A DNA stretch of 64,000 nucleotides, from the NCBI RefSeq assembly GCF_017813395.1, contig NZ_JAGIZB010000007.1:62001-126000 (forward strand), given 5' to 3'. The first letter of the stretch is position 1, and each line of letters starts with the position of its first letter. The notes under the pieces were generated by a model. That model was not told the DNA's origin. It was given only the letters and a program-made list of their open reading frames with translations, and did no database searches. Made by a program: the position numbers and the translations under genes. The DNA is from Pararoseomonas baculiformis. GTDB lineage: Bacteria > Pseudomonadota > Alphaproteobacteria > Acetobacterales > Acetobacteraceae. Positions 27,746 to 35,925 of the stretch are shown piece by piece.

Positions 27746-28237
27746 TTACCCCTCCACCGGCACCCCGGCCTCGTCCTTGGAGGTGCGGATGGTCTGGAGG
27801 GTGCGGACATGCATCACGGTGGCTGCGCCCGTCAGCCTGTTGGTCAGTTCGTTCTCATGCGCGGCGTTCCGCGCCACCAGGCGCAGCAGGAAGTCGCCAC
27901 CGCCACGGATCATGTGGCACTCCCGCACCTCCGGCCAGTCGCGCACCATGGCCTCGAAGGCCTCCAGCACGGGCAGCTTCTGGCTTTCCAGCCCGACCAC
28001 GGCGAAGAAGATGATCTCCCAGCCCAGCGCGGAGGGCTCCACATCCGCATGGTAGCCGCGGATCACGCCCGTCTCCTCCAGGCGCCGGACGCGGCGGAGG
28101 CAAGGCGGGGCTGAGAGGCCGACCTTCGCGGCCAGCGCCACATTGGTCATCCGGCCATCGGCCTGCAGCTCGCGCAGGATGTCGCGGTCGGTCGCGTCCA
28201 GGGCACCAGGGCCGAAGTCTTTGCCGAGTTCTTTCAA
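27746..28237 (-). CDS. Lrp/AsnC family transcriptional regulator
   Basis: 163 residues from a TTG at 28237, chosen because it gives the usual family length. A purine-rich AGAGAAG stretch lies ahead of it, and the longer upstream frame is not conserved-looking. The N-terminal HTH reads LDATDRDILRELQADGRMTNVALAAKVGLS, then PPCLRRVRRLEETGVIRGYHA. The C-terminal RAM ligand domain reads FFAVVGLESQKLPVLEAFEAMV and VRECHMIRGGGDFLLRLVA. Such proteins sense amino acids and act as octamers. It is divergent from trxB across 310 bases. Confidence 0.88.
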   Translation of the reverse strand: MKELGKDFGPGALDATDRDILRELQADGRMTNVALAAKVGLSAPPCLRRVRRLEETGVIRGYHADVEPSALGWEIIFFAVVGLESQKLPVLEAFEAMVRDWPEVRECHMIRGGGDFLLRLVARNAAHENELTNRLTGAATVMHVRTLQTIRTSKDEAGVPVEG

Positions 28238-28547
28238 GGGCGGGTCTTCTCTCGGGCCGTTCGGAGCTGGGCGCTTCGGGTTGGGCAGCAATAATCCGGC
28301 ACGTGCGGGACGGCACGGGTTTCCTTCCCAGGCGGCACGGCACCGGCCCCATATGAGGGATCGGACAAGCCGCAGCCATGCCCGGCGCAAGAAAACCGAT
28401 GCGACCGGCGTGCCGGAGTTACCGAAGCGGTCTCCCCGGGGGCGGTGGACTATCCTCCCGAGAGGGGGGAGGCTTCAAGGGTGGGGTGGTGCATCGTCCT
28501 CGCCGCACCGATATGGTGTACCCACGACTCTGCACTGCACTTGGAAC
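28238..28547. other. Intergenic region between divergent lrp-type and trxB genes
   Basis: 310 bases without a convincing gene. It must hold both promoters. The only AT-rich island is GCAGCAATAATC around 28286-28297, which could be a binding site for the Lrp-type protein. I see no clear -35/-10 pair and no strong hairpin except a short CCTCCCGAGAGGGGGGAGG near 28453-28471. Confidence 0.4.
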
Positions 28548-29543
28548 ATGGACGTGGCCGAGACCCACCGCACGCGACTGCTGATCCTCGGGGCCGGGCC
28601 GGCCGGCTATACCGCCGCGATTTACGCGGCGCGCGCCGGACTGGAGCCTATCCTCGTCGCGGGGCTGCAGCCTGGCGGGCAGCTGACCATCACCACCGAT
28701 GTCGAGAATTTCCCCGGCTTCGCCACCGCGGTCCAGGGCCCCTGGCTGATGGACCAGATGCGCGCCCAGGCGGAGCATGTGGGAACCCGCATCATCCAGG
28801 ATGTGATCACCCGGGTGGAGCTTGGCGCCCGCCCCTTCCGTGCCCTGGGCGACTCGGGCGATGCGTATGAATGCTCCGCCATGGTGATCGCCACCGGCGC
28901 CCAGGCGCGCTGGCTGGGCATCCCCGGTGAGAAGGAGCTTTCGGGCTTCGGCGTCTCCGCCTGCGCCACCTGCGACGGCTTCTTCTTCCGCGGCCGGGAG
29001 GTGGCGGTGATCGGCGGCGGCAATTCGGCGGTGGAGGAGGCGCTCTACCTTGCCGGGCTGGCCGCCAAGGTCACGCTGATCCACCGGCGCGACAGCCTGC
29101 GGGCCGAGCGGATCATGCAGGAGCGCCTGTTCAAGCACCCGAAGGTCTCGATCATCTGGAACACGGTGGTGGAGGAGGCGCTGGCGACCGAGGGCCAGTT
29201 CCCGGCGCTGCGCGCCCTGAAGCTGCGCGACCTGGTCGGCGGCGGCCATTACGAGCTGCCCGTGGACGGCATGTTCGTCGCCATCGGGCATGACCCGGCC
29301 ACTGCCCTGTTCCGCGGGCAGCTGGAGACCGACGCCGACGGCTACATCGTGACCGAACCGGGATCCGCCCGCACCAGCCTGCCCGGCGTCTTCGCCGCGG
29401 GCGACGTGCAGGACCGGATCTACCGCCAGGCCGTGACCGCCGCGGGCAGCGGCTGCATGGCGGCGCTCGATGCCGAGAAATGGCTCGCCCATATCCCGGA
29501 TGATGCCCCCTCCCCCGCCGCTTATGATTCGGTGAGCGTCTGA
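28548..29543 (+). CDS. trxB: Thioredoxin reductase
   Basis: 331 residues. The FAD-binding motif is LILGAGPAGYTAAIYAARAG, the redox disulfide lies in CATCDGFFFRG, and the NADPH motif is VIGGGNSAVEEALYLAGLA. The C-terminal FAD signature is GVFAAGDVQDRIYRQAVTAAGSGCMAALDA. It uses NADPH to reduce thioredoxin in the cytoplasm. I chose the ATG at 28548 because the Rossmann fold begins 10 residues later. The longer upstream frame is unstructured. The stop shares its last A with the ATG of the LysR gene (TGATG), so the two are translationally coupled. Confidence 0.95.
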   Translation: MDVAETHRTRLLILGAGPAGYTAAIYAARAGLEPILVAGLQPGGQLTITTDVENFPGFATAVQGPWLMDQMRAQAEHVGTRIIQDVITRVELGARPFRALGDSGDAYECSAMVIATGAQARWLGIPGEKELSGFGVSACATCDGFFFRGREVAVIGGGNSAVEEALYLAGLAAKVTLIHRRDSLRAERIMQERLFKHPKVSIIWNTVVEEALATEGQFPALRALKLRDLVGGGHYELPVDGMFVAIGHDPATALFRGQLETDADGYIVTEPGSARTSLPGVFAAGDVQDRIYRQAVTAAGSGCMAALDAEKWLAHIPDDAPSPAAYDSVSV

Positions 29544-30430
29544 TGCCACTCGACTGGGACAAGCTGCGCGTCTTCCACGCCGTGGCCGAGGCCGGGTCCT
29601 TCACCCATGCCGGTGACACGCTGAACCTCAGCCAGTCCGCCGTCTCCCGCCAGATCCAGGCACTGGAGGAGAGCCTGGCCGTGCCGCTCTTCCACCGCCA
29701 TGCGCGGGGCCTGATCCTGACGGAGCAGGGCGAGACGCTGAACAAGACGGTGCGCGAGGTCTTCGCCAAGCTGGCCATGACCGAGGCGCTGCTGACCGAG
29801 AGCCGGGAGCGCGCGGCCGGGCGGCTGAAGGTGACGACCACGACCGGCTTCGGCTCCACCTGGCTGGCGCCGCGGCTGGAGAGGTTCCTGACCCTTCACC
29901 CCGAGGTCACGGTCACCCTGCTGCTGGACGACACGGAACTGGACCTGGCGATGCGGGAGGCGGACCTGGCCATCCGCATGCACCCGCCGCGTCAGCCCGA
30001 CCTGATCCAGCGGCACATCGCCACCTTCGGCTGGAAGGTGGTCGGCTCGGCCGATTACCTGCGCACCGCCGGCATCCCGCAGCGCGCGGAGGACCTGGAT
30101 GCCCATCGGCTGATCATCTACGGCGATTACCATCCTCCCGTGCAGGACATTAACTGGCTCGCCGAGGCCGGGCGCCGGCCGGGTTCTCCGCGCCGGGCGG
30201 CGGTGGAGGTGAACTCCCTGCCGGCCATGCTGCGCGCCGTCCGGTCCGGCCTCGGGCTCGCCGCCCTGCCGGACTACATGGGCGAGGATCTGGCCGAGCT
30301 GGTGCAGGTGCTGCCAGAGCTGAAGGCGCCGAAGATCGAAGCCTATTTCGTGTATCCGGAGGAAATGCGGAATTCCAAGCGGGTGGCGGTGTTCCGCGAC
30401 TTCCTGGTGGCGGAGCTGGCGGCGGGGTGA
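29543..30430 (+). CDS. LysR family transcriptional regulator
   Basis: 295 residues. The N-terminal winged HTH reads LRVFHAVAEAGSFTHAGDTLNLSQSAVSRQIQALEESL, then LFHRHARGLILTEQG. The substrate-binding domain follows (GRLKVTTTTGFGSTWLAPRL and VRSGLGLAALPDYMG). Its start overlaps the trxB stop, so a role in controlling redox genes, perhaps trxB itself, is possible, but the inducer is unknown. In alphaproteobacteria a LysR gene often trails trxB in this way. A GTCATGCGG hairpin without T-run lies 13 bases after the stop. Confidence 0.9.
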   Translation: MPLDWDKLRVFHAVAEAGSFTHAGDTLNLSQSAVSRQIQALEESLAVPLFHRHARGLILTEQGETLNKTVREVFAKLAMTEALLTESRERAAGRLKVTTTTGFGSTWLAPRLERFLTLHPEVTVTLLLDDTELDLAMREADLAIRMHPPRQPDLIQRHIATFGWKVVGSADYLRTAGIPQRAEDLDAHRLIIYGDYHPPVQDINWLAEAGRRPGSPRRAAVEVNSLPAMLRAVRSGLGLAALPDYMGEDLAELVQVLPELKAPKIEAYFVYPEEMRNSKRVAVFRDFLVAELAAG

Positions 30431-30536
30431 ATGCTGCGCCGCGTCATGCGGCACCCGCATGGCCGATGGGTAATCTTGGCACGCCGCGCATGGCGTGAGC
30501 GGGCCTAACCTCGCATTCGTTCGGTAATTGATCCGG

Positions 30537-30640
30537 ACGGGGTCCCCGGACCCCCGCGTCTCCCAGACGTGAAGCCTCCCTGTATGACTTGCCCGGAAGG
30601 CCAAAGGCTTCAGGCCGTGGCTTTCCGGGCTTTCTTTTTC
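30537..30640 (+). promoter_or_regulatory. Structured attenuator-like leader before the DUF6481 gene
   Basis: Three hairpins follow one another in the 311-base gap. They are GGGGTCC/GGACCCC (30539-30554), CGTCT/AGACG (about 30557-30569) and a 12-bp stem GCCCGGAAGGCC/GGCTTTCCGGGC (30591-30602 with 30619-30630) followed by TTTCTTTTT, a textbook intrinsic terminator. GAAGCCT at 30571-30577 is exactly complementary to AGGCTTC at 30605-30611 inside the terminator loop. An alternative fold could therefore compete with the terminator. It may be a cis-acting switch for the gene at 30742 or a small RNA ending at about 30640. Confidence 0.55.
30591..30639 (+). terminator. Intrinsic terminator upstream of the DUF6481 gene
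   Basis: A 12-bp GC-rich stem with one G-T pair and a 16-base loop is followed at once by TTTCTTTTT. It is the best intrinsic terminator in the window. It ends 102 bases before the next start codon. Confidence 0.75.
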
Positions 30641-30741
30641 GCGCGTGCGATGCCACCTGACGCCTACCGCGTGACGTGGCGCGCCATCGGATTCCAGGCC
30701 ACCGGAACAGGACCGGCACCGGACCCCAGCAGAGAGCAAAG

Positions 30742-31119
30742 ATGCGAACCCTTAAGGGCACTGATTTCAACGACCGCAGCAAGAATTCTCTGGAGGCCAA
30801 GAAGGCGCTCCTTGAGCGCTTCAAGGCGCGGCCTCCTGCCGATGACCCGGCGGTCCAGGCCCGCCAAGAGGAGCGCCGCCGGATCATCGAGGCTCGCGAG
30901 GCCCGCGAGGCCGAGCGCCGCCGGCTCAAAGAAGAGGAAAAGGCCCGCCAGGAGGCGGAGCGCCTGCGGCTGATCGCCGAGGAGGAGGCCCGCCAGGCCG
31001 AGCTGGCCCGTCAGGCCGCCGAGGAAGCCGAACAGGCTCGCCAGGCCCTGATCGAGGCCAAGCTGGAGCGCGACCGCCGCTACGCCGCACGCAAGGCCCG
31101 GGCAAAGGGCAAGAAGTAA
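30742..31119 (+). CDS. DUF6481 family coiled-coil protein
   Basis: 125 residues from the ATG at 30742, with AGAGAG ahead of it. The N-terminus FNDRSKNSLEAKKALLERFKARPPADDPA matches the DUF6481 pattern. The rest is an uninterrupted charged helix of Glu/Arg/Ala repeats (EAREAREAERRRLKEEEKA), ending in the basic tail RDRRYAARKARAKGKK. The protein is probably a soluble coiled coil. The basic end may touch nucleic acid, but the function is unknown. Its mRNA has a long structured leader with a terminator, which hints at conditional expression. It is convergent with the epimerase gene. Confidence 0.75.
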   Translation: MRTLKGTDFNDRSKNSLEAKKALLERFKARPPADDPAVQARQEERRRIIEAREAREAERRRLKEEEKARQEAERLRLIAEEEARQAELARQAAEEAEQARQALIEAKLERDRRYAARKARAKGKK

Positions 31120-31164
31120 TCCGCTTCGGTGGCCCGGAAGGGCGGCCGAGCAGAACTGGTTGAC

Positions 31165-31195
31165 GCGCCGCCGGCTCCGATGGGGCCGGCGGCGC
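31165..31195. terminator. Hairpin between convergent DUF6481 and epimerase genes
   Basis: GCGCCGCCGGC (31165-31175) and GCCGGCGGCGC (31185-31195) form a perfect 11-bp stem with a 9-base loop between two converging genes. There is no long T-run on either side. Confidence 0.5.
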
Positions 31196-31207
31196 TGTCG
31201 TTTACGG

Positions 31208-32116
31208 CTATGCGGCCCGGGCGACCCGCGCGGCATGGGCGCGGATGATCGGATCCAGCCCAGCATCCGCCAGATCGGCCGAGAAGCCGGGATGAACCGT
31301 GCCGAGCCGGGACGGCCAGCCCGCAACGAGGCACTCCACGGCGGGATCCGGGGCACAGGAGACGCGGGCGCCCGTGATGCCGCAGCGCTCCAGCGCCGCC
31401 AGGGCCAGCTCCGCCGACCCTGCCAGTGAGGGTACGTGCAGGATGCGCCCGGGTATGGGCACCAGTGCGGCGCGGAGGGCGATTCCCAGCGAGGCTTCGA
31501 CCGAGGCGACGGGAACCGCATGGACCGGTGTAAGCGGCGCGGTGAAGGGCTGGCCCCGCAGGGCCGAATCGATCAGGTCCGAGACGAAGCCGGCGCCTGG
31601 TGGCGCTGTCCGCGCGGCCGTGCGGATGATGCTGACGGGTAGGCGCACCACCACCCCATCCGCCTCGCCACGCCGCGTGGCATCCAGCAGCAGGCGCTCC
31701 GCAAGCACCTTGCTGGTGCCATAGGTGGAGCGGGGCTCGGGAGGCGTTTCCTCGGTCGCCACCGCGTCTCCCCTGCCGAACACCGCGACGCTCGACAGCA
31801 GCACGACCCGGGGCGGCTCGGGCTGGGCACGGGCCCAGCGGAGAACGGCCCGCATCCCCTCCACATTGATGTTGAAGGCGGCATCCGGGTCCGCCTCGCT
31901 GGCCTGGCTGGTGATGGCGGCGGCATGGACCACCGCCCCAGCCGTCGGCGCGAGCACGGGGAAGCCGGCGATATCGGCGGTGATGGTCCGGAAGGGGGTG
32001 GCGAGGAGCGGCGAGCGGTCCAGCCCCACCACCTCCGCCACCCGCGGGTCCGCCGCGAGCATCGCCGTCAGCCTGCCGCCCAGAAAGCCGGCGGCGCCCG
32101 TGACGATGACGCGCAT
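31208..32116 (-). CDS. NAD-dependent epimerase/dehydratase, DenD (D-erythronate dehydrogenase)-like
   Basis: 302 residues. The extended SDR Rossmann motif is VTGAAGFLGGRL, the active-site strand reads VVLLSSVAVFG, and the YxxxK is in STYGTSKVLAE. The C-terminal part (FVSDLIDSALRGQPFTAPLTPVHAV and VHPGFSADLADAGLDPII) follows the four-carbon acid sugar dehydrogenase type DenD. It starts 2 bases after the stop of a Bug-type receptor, so the pair forms an operon. An imported sugar acid as substrate is therefore plausible. Plain nucleotide-sugar epimerase activity remains possible. Confidence 0.78.
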   Translation of the reverse strand: MRVIVTGAAGFLGGRLTAMLAADPRVAEVVGLDRSPLLATPFRTITADIAGFPVLAPTAGAVVHAAAITSQASEADPDAAFNINVEGMRAVLRWARAQPEPPRVVLLSSVAVFGRGDAVATEETPPEPRSTYGTSKVLAERLLLDATRRGEADGVVVRLPVSIIRTAARTAPPGAGFVSDLIDSALRGQPFTAPLTPVHAVPVASVEASLGIALRAALVPIPGRILHVPSLAGSAELALAALERCGITGARVSCAPDPAVECLVAGWPSRLGTVHPGFSADLADAGLDPIIRAHAARVARAA

Positions 32117-32118
32117 GC

Positions 32119-33096
32119 CTATTCCGGCTTCACATTCGCCGTGCGGATCACCTCAGCCCAGCGATCGATGTCCTGGCGCAGGAAGGGCACCATCTGCTCG
32201 CCGGTGCGGACATTCACGGTCATCCCGACCTCGGTCGTGCGGGCCCGCACCGGCTCACGCGCGATGGCGGCCAGGGCCAACTCACGCAGCCGCGCCAGGG
32301 CGGGCGCCGGGACGCCCGAGGGCGCGAAGAGGCCGAACCAGGCATCCGCCTCCACCCCCTGCACGCCGGCCTGGGCCAGGGTGGGCAGTTCGGGCAGATG
32401 CGGGGAGCGGTTGGGCGAGGCGACGGCCAGGGCGCGGAGCCGGCCGCTCTGAACCTGGCTCAGCACGGTGGGGGTGGTGGCGAAGCTGACCTGAACATGG
32501 CCGCCGAGAAGGTCGTTCATCATGGGCGCGGAGCCGCGATAGGGCACATGCACCATCTCCGCCCCCGTCTTGGCGTGGAACAGCTCCAGGGTGAGATGCG
32601 AGGCCGAGCCCTGGCCCGTGGAGGCGCAGGTGATCTTCCCGGGCTGGGCGCGGAGCAGGGCGAGCAGCTCCGCCACGTTGTTCGCCGGCACGTCCGGGCG
32701 CACGACCAGGATGTGCTGCAGGTCCGCCAGCCCGGCTATGGGCGCGAAATCCCGCACCGGGTCGTAGCCGCCGCCATCGGGCAGCAGCGAGATGTTCGTC
32801 GCGTGGGTCTGGTTGGAGGCGAGCATGATGGAGGTGCCATCGGCCGGCCCGGTGGCCACGCGGCGCGCACCGATGGAGCCGCCTCCCCCGGCGACGTTCT
32901 CCACCACCACCGGCGAGCCGAGGTCCTTCGCCATCTCGCCGGCCATCAGCCGCGCCAGGATGTCCGTGGGGCCGCCTGCCGGGTAGGGCACGACGAGCAC
33001 CACCGGGCGGCCGGGGGACCAGGCACCCTGGGCGCGCGCGATGGCCGGGGTGGCCAGTGTGCCGGACAGGGCGAGCAGATGGCGCCGCGTGAGCAT
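32119..33096 (-). CDS. Bug-family tripartite tricarboxylate transporter substrate-binding protein
   Basis: 325 residues from the ATG at 33096. The signal peptide has twin arginines (LTRRHLLALSGTLATPAIARAQ). The Bug fold shows RPVVLVVPYPAGGPTDILARLMA, then VVENVAGGGGSIGARRVATGPADG, and the VPYRGSAPMMNDLLGGHVQ block. Bug receptors bind carboxylic acids in the periplasm. Many of them, as here, lie apart from the TctAB membrane parts. It forms a two-gene unit with the DenD-like dehydrogenase and is divergent from a dehalogenase-like hydrolase. Confidence 0.9.
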   Translation of the reverse strand: MLTRRHLLALSGTLATPAIARAQGAWSPGRPVVLVVPYPAGGPTDILARLMAGEMAKDLGSPVVVENVAGGGGSIGARRVATGPADGTSIMLASNQTHATNISLLPDGGGYDPVRDFAPIAGLADLQHILVVRPDVPANNVAELLALLRAQPGKITCASTGQGSASHLTLELFHAKTGAEMVHVPYRGSAPMMNDLLGGHVQVSFATTPTVLSQVQSGRLRALAVASPNRSPHLPELPTLAQAGVQGVEADAWFGLFAPSGVPAPALARLRELALAAIAREPVRARTTEVGMTVNVRTGEQMVPFLRQDIDRWAEVIRTANVKPE

Positions 33097-33271
33097 GTGG
33101 AGAGGTTCCTTCCCCCTTGGTGTTGGCCGCGCCGGACGCGGGACATGGCCCCACGGATCGCACGGATTCTCGCCCGGCGAAAAGGGCCGGCCCGGAGCGG
33201 TGCGGACCATGCCACGGGCTGACGCGCGCCTCGCTCCGGCGCAGGATGCGCGCGTTCATCCGGGAGGGATC

Positions 33272-34156
33272 ATGTTCTTCGAGGGCTTCACGCTGGAAAC
33301 CCGCGAGGCGAATGGGATCGCCCTGCGCTATCGGCGCGGGGGCAGCGGCCCTCCCCTGCTCCTGCTGCACGGGAACCCGCAGACCCATTGCATGTGGCAC
33401 AAGGTGGCGCCCGTGCTGGCGCGGCGCTTCACCGTGATCTGCCCGGATCTGCGCGGCTACGGTTTCAGCGGGAAGCCGGCGGTCTCCCCCGGCGCGAAGG
33501 CCTTCTCGAAGCGCGAGATGGCGGCCGACATGGCGGCGCTGATGACGGAACTTGGATTCGCGCGCTTCGGCGTGGTGAGCCATGACCGCGGCGCGCGGGT
33601 GGCACACCGGCTGGCGCTGGACCACGCCGGCCCGGTGGAGCGGCTTTGCACGATGGATATCGTGCCCACCCTCGCGCATTTCGAGCGGACCGACATGGCC
33701 TTTGCCATGGGCTACTACCACTGGTTCTTCCTGGCCCAGCCGCATCCGATCCCCGAGCGCATGATCAAGCGGGACGTGGAGGATTGGTTCCGCCTGCACA
33801 CCTCGCGCGAGCCGAAGGACGACGGCTTCTTCCACCCGGAGGCGCGGGCCGACTACCTCGCGGCGCTCCGGCTGGAGGGAACGGTGGAATCGATCTGCGA
33901 GGATTACCGCGCGGCGACCGGCATCGACCTGGAGCATGACCGCGCCTCGCGGAAGGAGGGGGTGCGGGTGCGCTGCCCCATGCTCGTCCTCTGGGGATCG
34001 AAGGGGAAGATCGGGCAGTGGTACCAGCCGCTCCAGATCTGGCGCGACTTCGCCGACGGGCCGATCACCGGCGGGCCGGTGACGAGCGGGCACTACCTGG
34101 CCGAGGAAGCGCCCGAGGAGGTGCTGGCGGCGCTGGAGCCCTTCCTCACACCGTGA
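33272..34156 (+). CDS. Alpha/beta hydrolase of the haloacetate (fluoroacetate) dehalogenase type
   Basis: 294 residues from the ATG at 33272, which has GGGAGG just upstream. The HGNPQT oxyanion block is followed by the nucleophile elbow [16 protein letters not shown], giving Asp105, Arg106 and Arg109. His150-Trp151 in YYHWFFL, a Tyr near 212 (EDYRAA) and His274 in SGHYLAEEA are also present. Known fluoroacetate dehalogenases use Asp110, Arg111, Arg114, His155, Trp156, Tyr219 and His280, so every position is matched with an offset close to 5. The predicted reaction is hydrolytic removal of halide from a 2-haloacid. The last 11 bases overlap the convergent nadK gene. Confidence 0.85.
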   Translation: MFFEGFTLETREANGIALRYRRGGSGPPLLLLHGNPQTHCMWHKVAPVLARRFTVICPDLRGYGFSGKPAVSPGAKAFSKREMAADMAALMTELGFARFGVVSHDRGARVAHRLALDHAGPVERLCTMDIVPTLAHFERTDMAFAMGYYHWFFLAQPHPIPERMIKRDVEDWFRLHTSREPKDDGFFHPEARADYLAALRLEGTVESICEDYRAATGIDLEHDRASRKEGVRVRCPMLVLWGSKGKIGQWYQPLQIWRDFADGPITGGPVTSGHYLAEEAPEEVLAALEPFLTP

Positions 34157-34973
34157 ACTGCTCGGCGAGGATGCGCTCGGGCAGGCCATGGTCGGGATCG
34201 AAGAGCATGGTCAGCCGGACGCGATGATCCTCGCAGATCTCGACACGGCGCACATCCCGCACCTCCGTATAGTCGGCCACGGCGGCGACGGGGCGCTTCT
34301 CCGCCTCCAGGATCTCGAAGGCGACCGAGGCCGTCCCGGGCAGCAGCGCGCCTCGCCAGCGGCGTGGACGGAAGGCGGAGATGGGCGTCATGGCGAGCAG
34401 GTTGGTGCCCAGGGGGATAATCGGCCCATGGGCGGACAGGTTATAGGCGGTGCTGCCCGCGGGGGTGGCGACGAGAATGCCGTCACAGACCAGCTCCGCC
34501 ATGCGCTCCTTGCCATCCACGATGATGCGGATCTTGGCGGCCTGGCGGGTTTCGCGCAGGAGCGAGACCTCGTTGATGGCCAGCGCCTCGTGCACCGCGC
34601 CGGACGCGTCGGTGGTGCGCATCTGCAGGGGCTGCAGGGAGGCGGCCTGGGCAGATTTCAGCCGATCGGGCAGCCCGTCCTCTCGATAGGCATTCATCAG
34701 GAAGCCGACGCTGCCCCGGTTCATGCCGTAGATCGGCAGGTTCTGGCCGAGGAAGCGGTGCTGCGTTTCCAGCATGGCGCCGTCGCCGCCCAGGGCGACC
34801 ACCACGGCCGCCTCCTCGACCGGTGCGTCCCCGTGGAGGGCGACCAGGCGCTGCCGGGCCTGGCAGGCCTCCTCCGATGCGGCCGCGACGAAGGCGATGC
34901 GGCCCGTCAGGTCATCCGGGAGTTCCCGAAGCGCATCCGGGTCCGGCGCACCGCCAAGTAGGGCCGCGGTCAT
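34146..34973 (-). CDS. nadK: NAD kinase
   Basis: 275 residues. The GGDG motif lies at about 62-65 ([18 protein letters not shown]), the NAD-binding NE in [11 protein letters not shown], and the [22 protein letters not shown] block is conserved. It phosphorylates NAD to NADP in the cytoplasm. The length and motif spacing match short alphaproteobacterial NadK. Its ATG overlaps the stop of the nitrilase gene (ATGA), so the two are coupled. The 3' end overlaps the convergent hydrolase gene by 11 bases. Confidence 0.93.
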   Translation of the reverse strand: MTAALLGGAPDPDALRELPDDLTGRIAFVAAASEEACQARQRLVALHGDAPVEEAAVVVALGGDGAMLETQHRFLGQNLPIYGMNRGSVGFLMNAYREDGLPDRLKSAQAASLQPLQMRTTDASGAVHEALAINEVSLLRETRQAAKIRIIVDGKERMAELVCDGILVATPAGSTAYNLSAHGPIIPLGTNLLAMTPISAFRPRRWRGALLPGTASVAFEILEAEKRPVAAVADYTEVRDVRRVEICEDHRVRLTMLFDPDHGLPERILAEQFTV

Positions 34974-35803
34974 GCCAGGCGCCGGTGCTCCAGCACCGGC
35001 ATGTCACGGCGCACCCGCTCCGTGACCAGCGGGTCGATCCGCGCGGTGGCCCAGCCCGTGCCGTCGGAGCATTTCGCGACGACATGGCCCCAGGGATCGC
35101 AGATCAGCGAGTGGCCATAGGTGTGGCGCGGCCCCTTGGGCTCCATGTGCTGGCCCCAGCAGGCCGGGGCGGCGAGCCAGCACTGGGTTTCGATGGCGCG
35201 GGCGCGGATCAGCACCTCCCAATGGTCCTTGCCGGTCTGCAAGGTGAAGGCGGCGGGGAGGAAGATCAGCTCCGCCCCGGCGCGGCGGAGGGAGAGGAAC
35301 AGTTCGGGGAAGCGCACGTCGTAGCAGATGGCCAGCCCGCACTGCGTATCACCGGCCTTGGCCGTCACCACGGCGCTTCCGCCGTCATAGGTCGAGCTCT
35401 CCCGGTAGCCCGTGCCGTCCGGGGCGGTGATGTCGAAAAGGTGGATCTTGCTGTAGCGCGCGATCTCCTTCCCGTCCGGGCCGAAGAGCAGGCTGGTGTT
35501 GCGCAGGCGCTCACCCACCCGCTCTCCGATACTGCCGCCATGGACATGGATCCGGTTCGCCACGGCCATCGCGCGCAGCGCCTCATAGGCCTCGCCGCCC
35601 CGGGCGTTGGAGCCGGGTTCGGGCAGCATCTCGGCAGCGGCCAGCTTGGTGGCGCGGTCGCCGCCCAGGCAGGTCCAGATCTCGGGGAAGGCGATGATGT
35701 CGGGCCGGTCCGCCGCGATCGCGCCTTCGGCGAGGCGGCTGGCCTGGGCAATATTCGCGGCCTTGTCGGCCCCGGGATTCATCTGGACGACCGTGACGCG
35801 CAT
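34970..35803 (-). CDS. Carbon-nitrogen hydrolase (nitrilase superfamily, Nit2-like)
   Basis: 277 residues from the ATG at 35803 with GGAG 8 bases ahead. The catalytic triad is clear: Glu41 in AFPEIW, Lys119 in YSKIHLFDI and Cys160 in [10 protein letters not shown]. The sequence and length fit the Nit/omega-amidase branch, which hydrolyses alpha-keto amides such as deaminated glutathione or 2-oxoglutaramate. It is coupled to nadK by an ATGA overlap and lies upstream of it. The divergent neighbour is a second Bug receptor. Confidence 0.88.
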   Translation of the reverse strand: MRVTVVQMNPGADKAANIAQASRLAEGAIAADRPDIIAFPEIWTCLGGDRATKLAAAEMLPEPGSNARGGEAYEALRAMAVANRIHVHGGSIGERVGERLRNTSLLFGPDGKEIARYSKIHLFDITAPDGTGYRESSTYDGGSAVVTAKAGDTQCGLAICYDVRFPELFLSLRRAGAELIFLPAAFTLQTGKDHWEVLIRARAIETQCWLAAPACWGQHMEPKGPRHTYGHSLICDPWGHVVAKCSDGTGWATARIDPLVTERVRRDMPVLEHRRLA

Positions 35804-35925
35804 GAAGGGCTCCGGAGCTGGGGGACGCATCAAGCGCGCCCGCGTGCCGGACCGCAAGCGCCGGGACTTGACGGTTTCGGCGGTGGGCGTCTCCATCCGC
35901 GCAAAGATGCCGGAGGAGCCGTGCC

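Noticed and set aside
30475-30496. Sigma-54-like TGGCACG upstream of the DUF6481 leader
   Set aside because: The -24 half matches, but no GC follows at the -12 distance.
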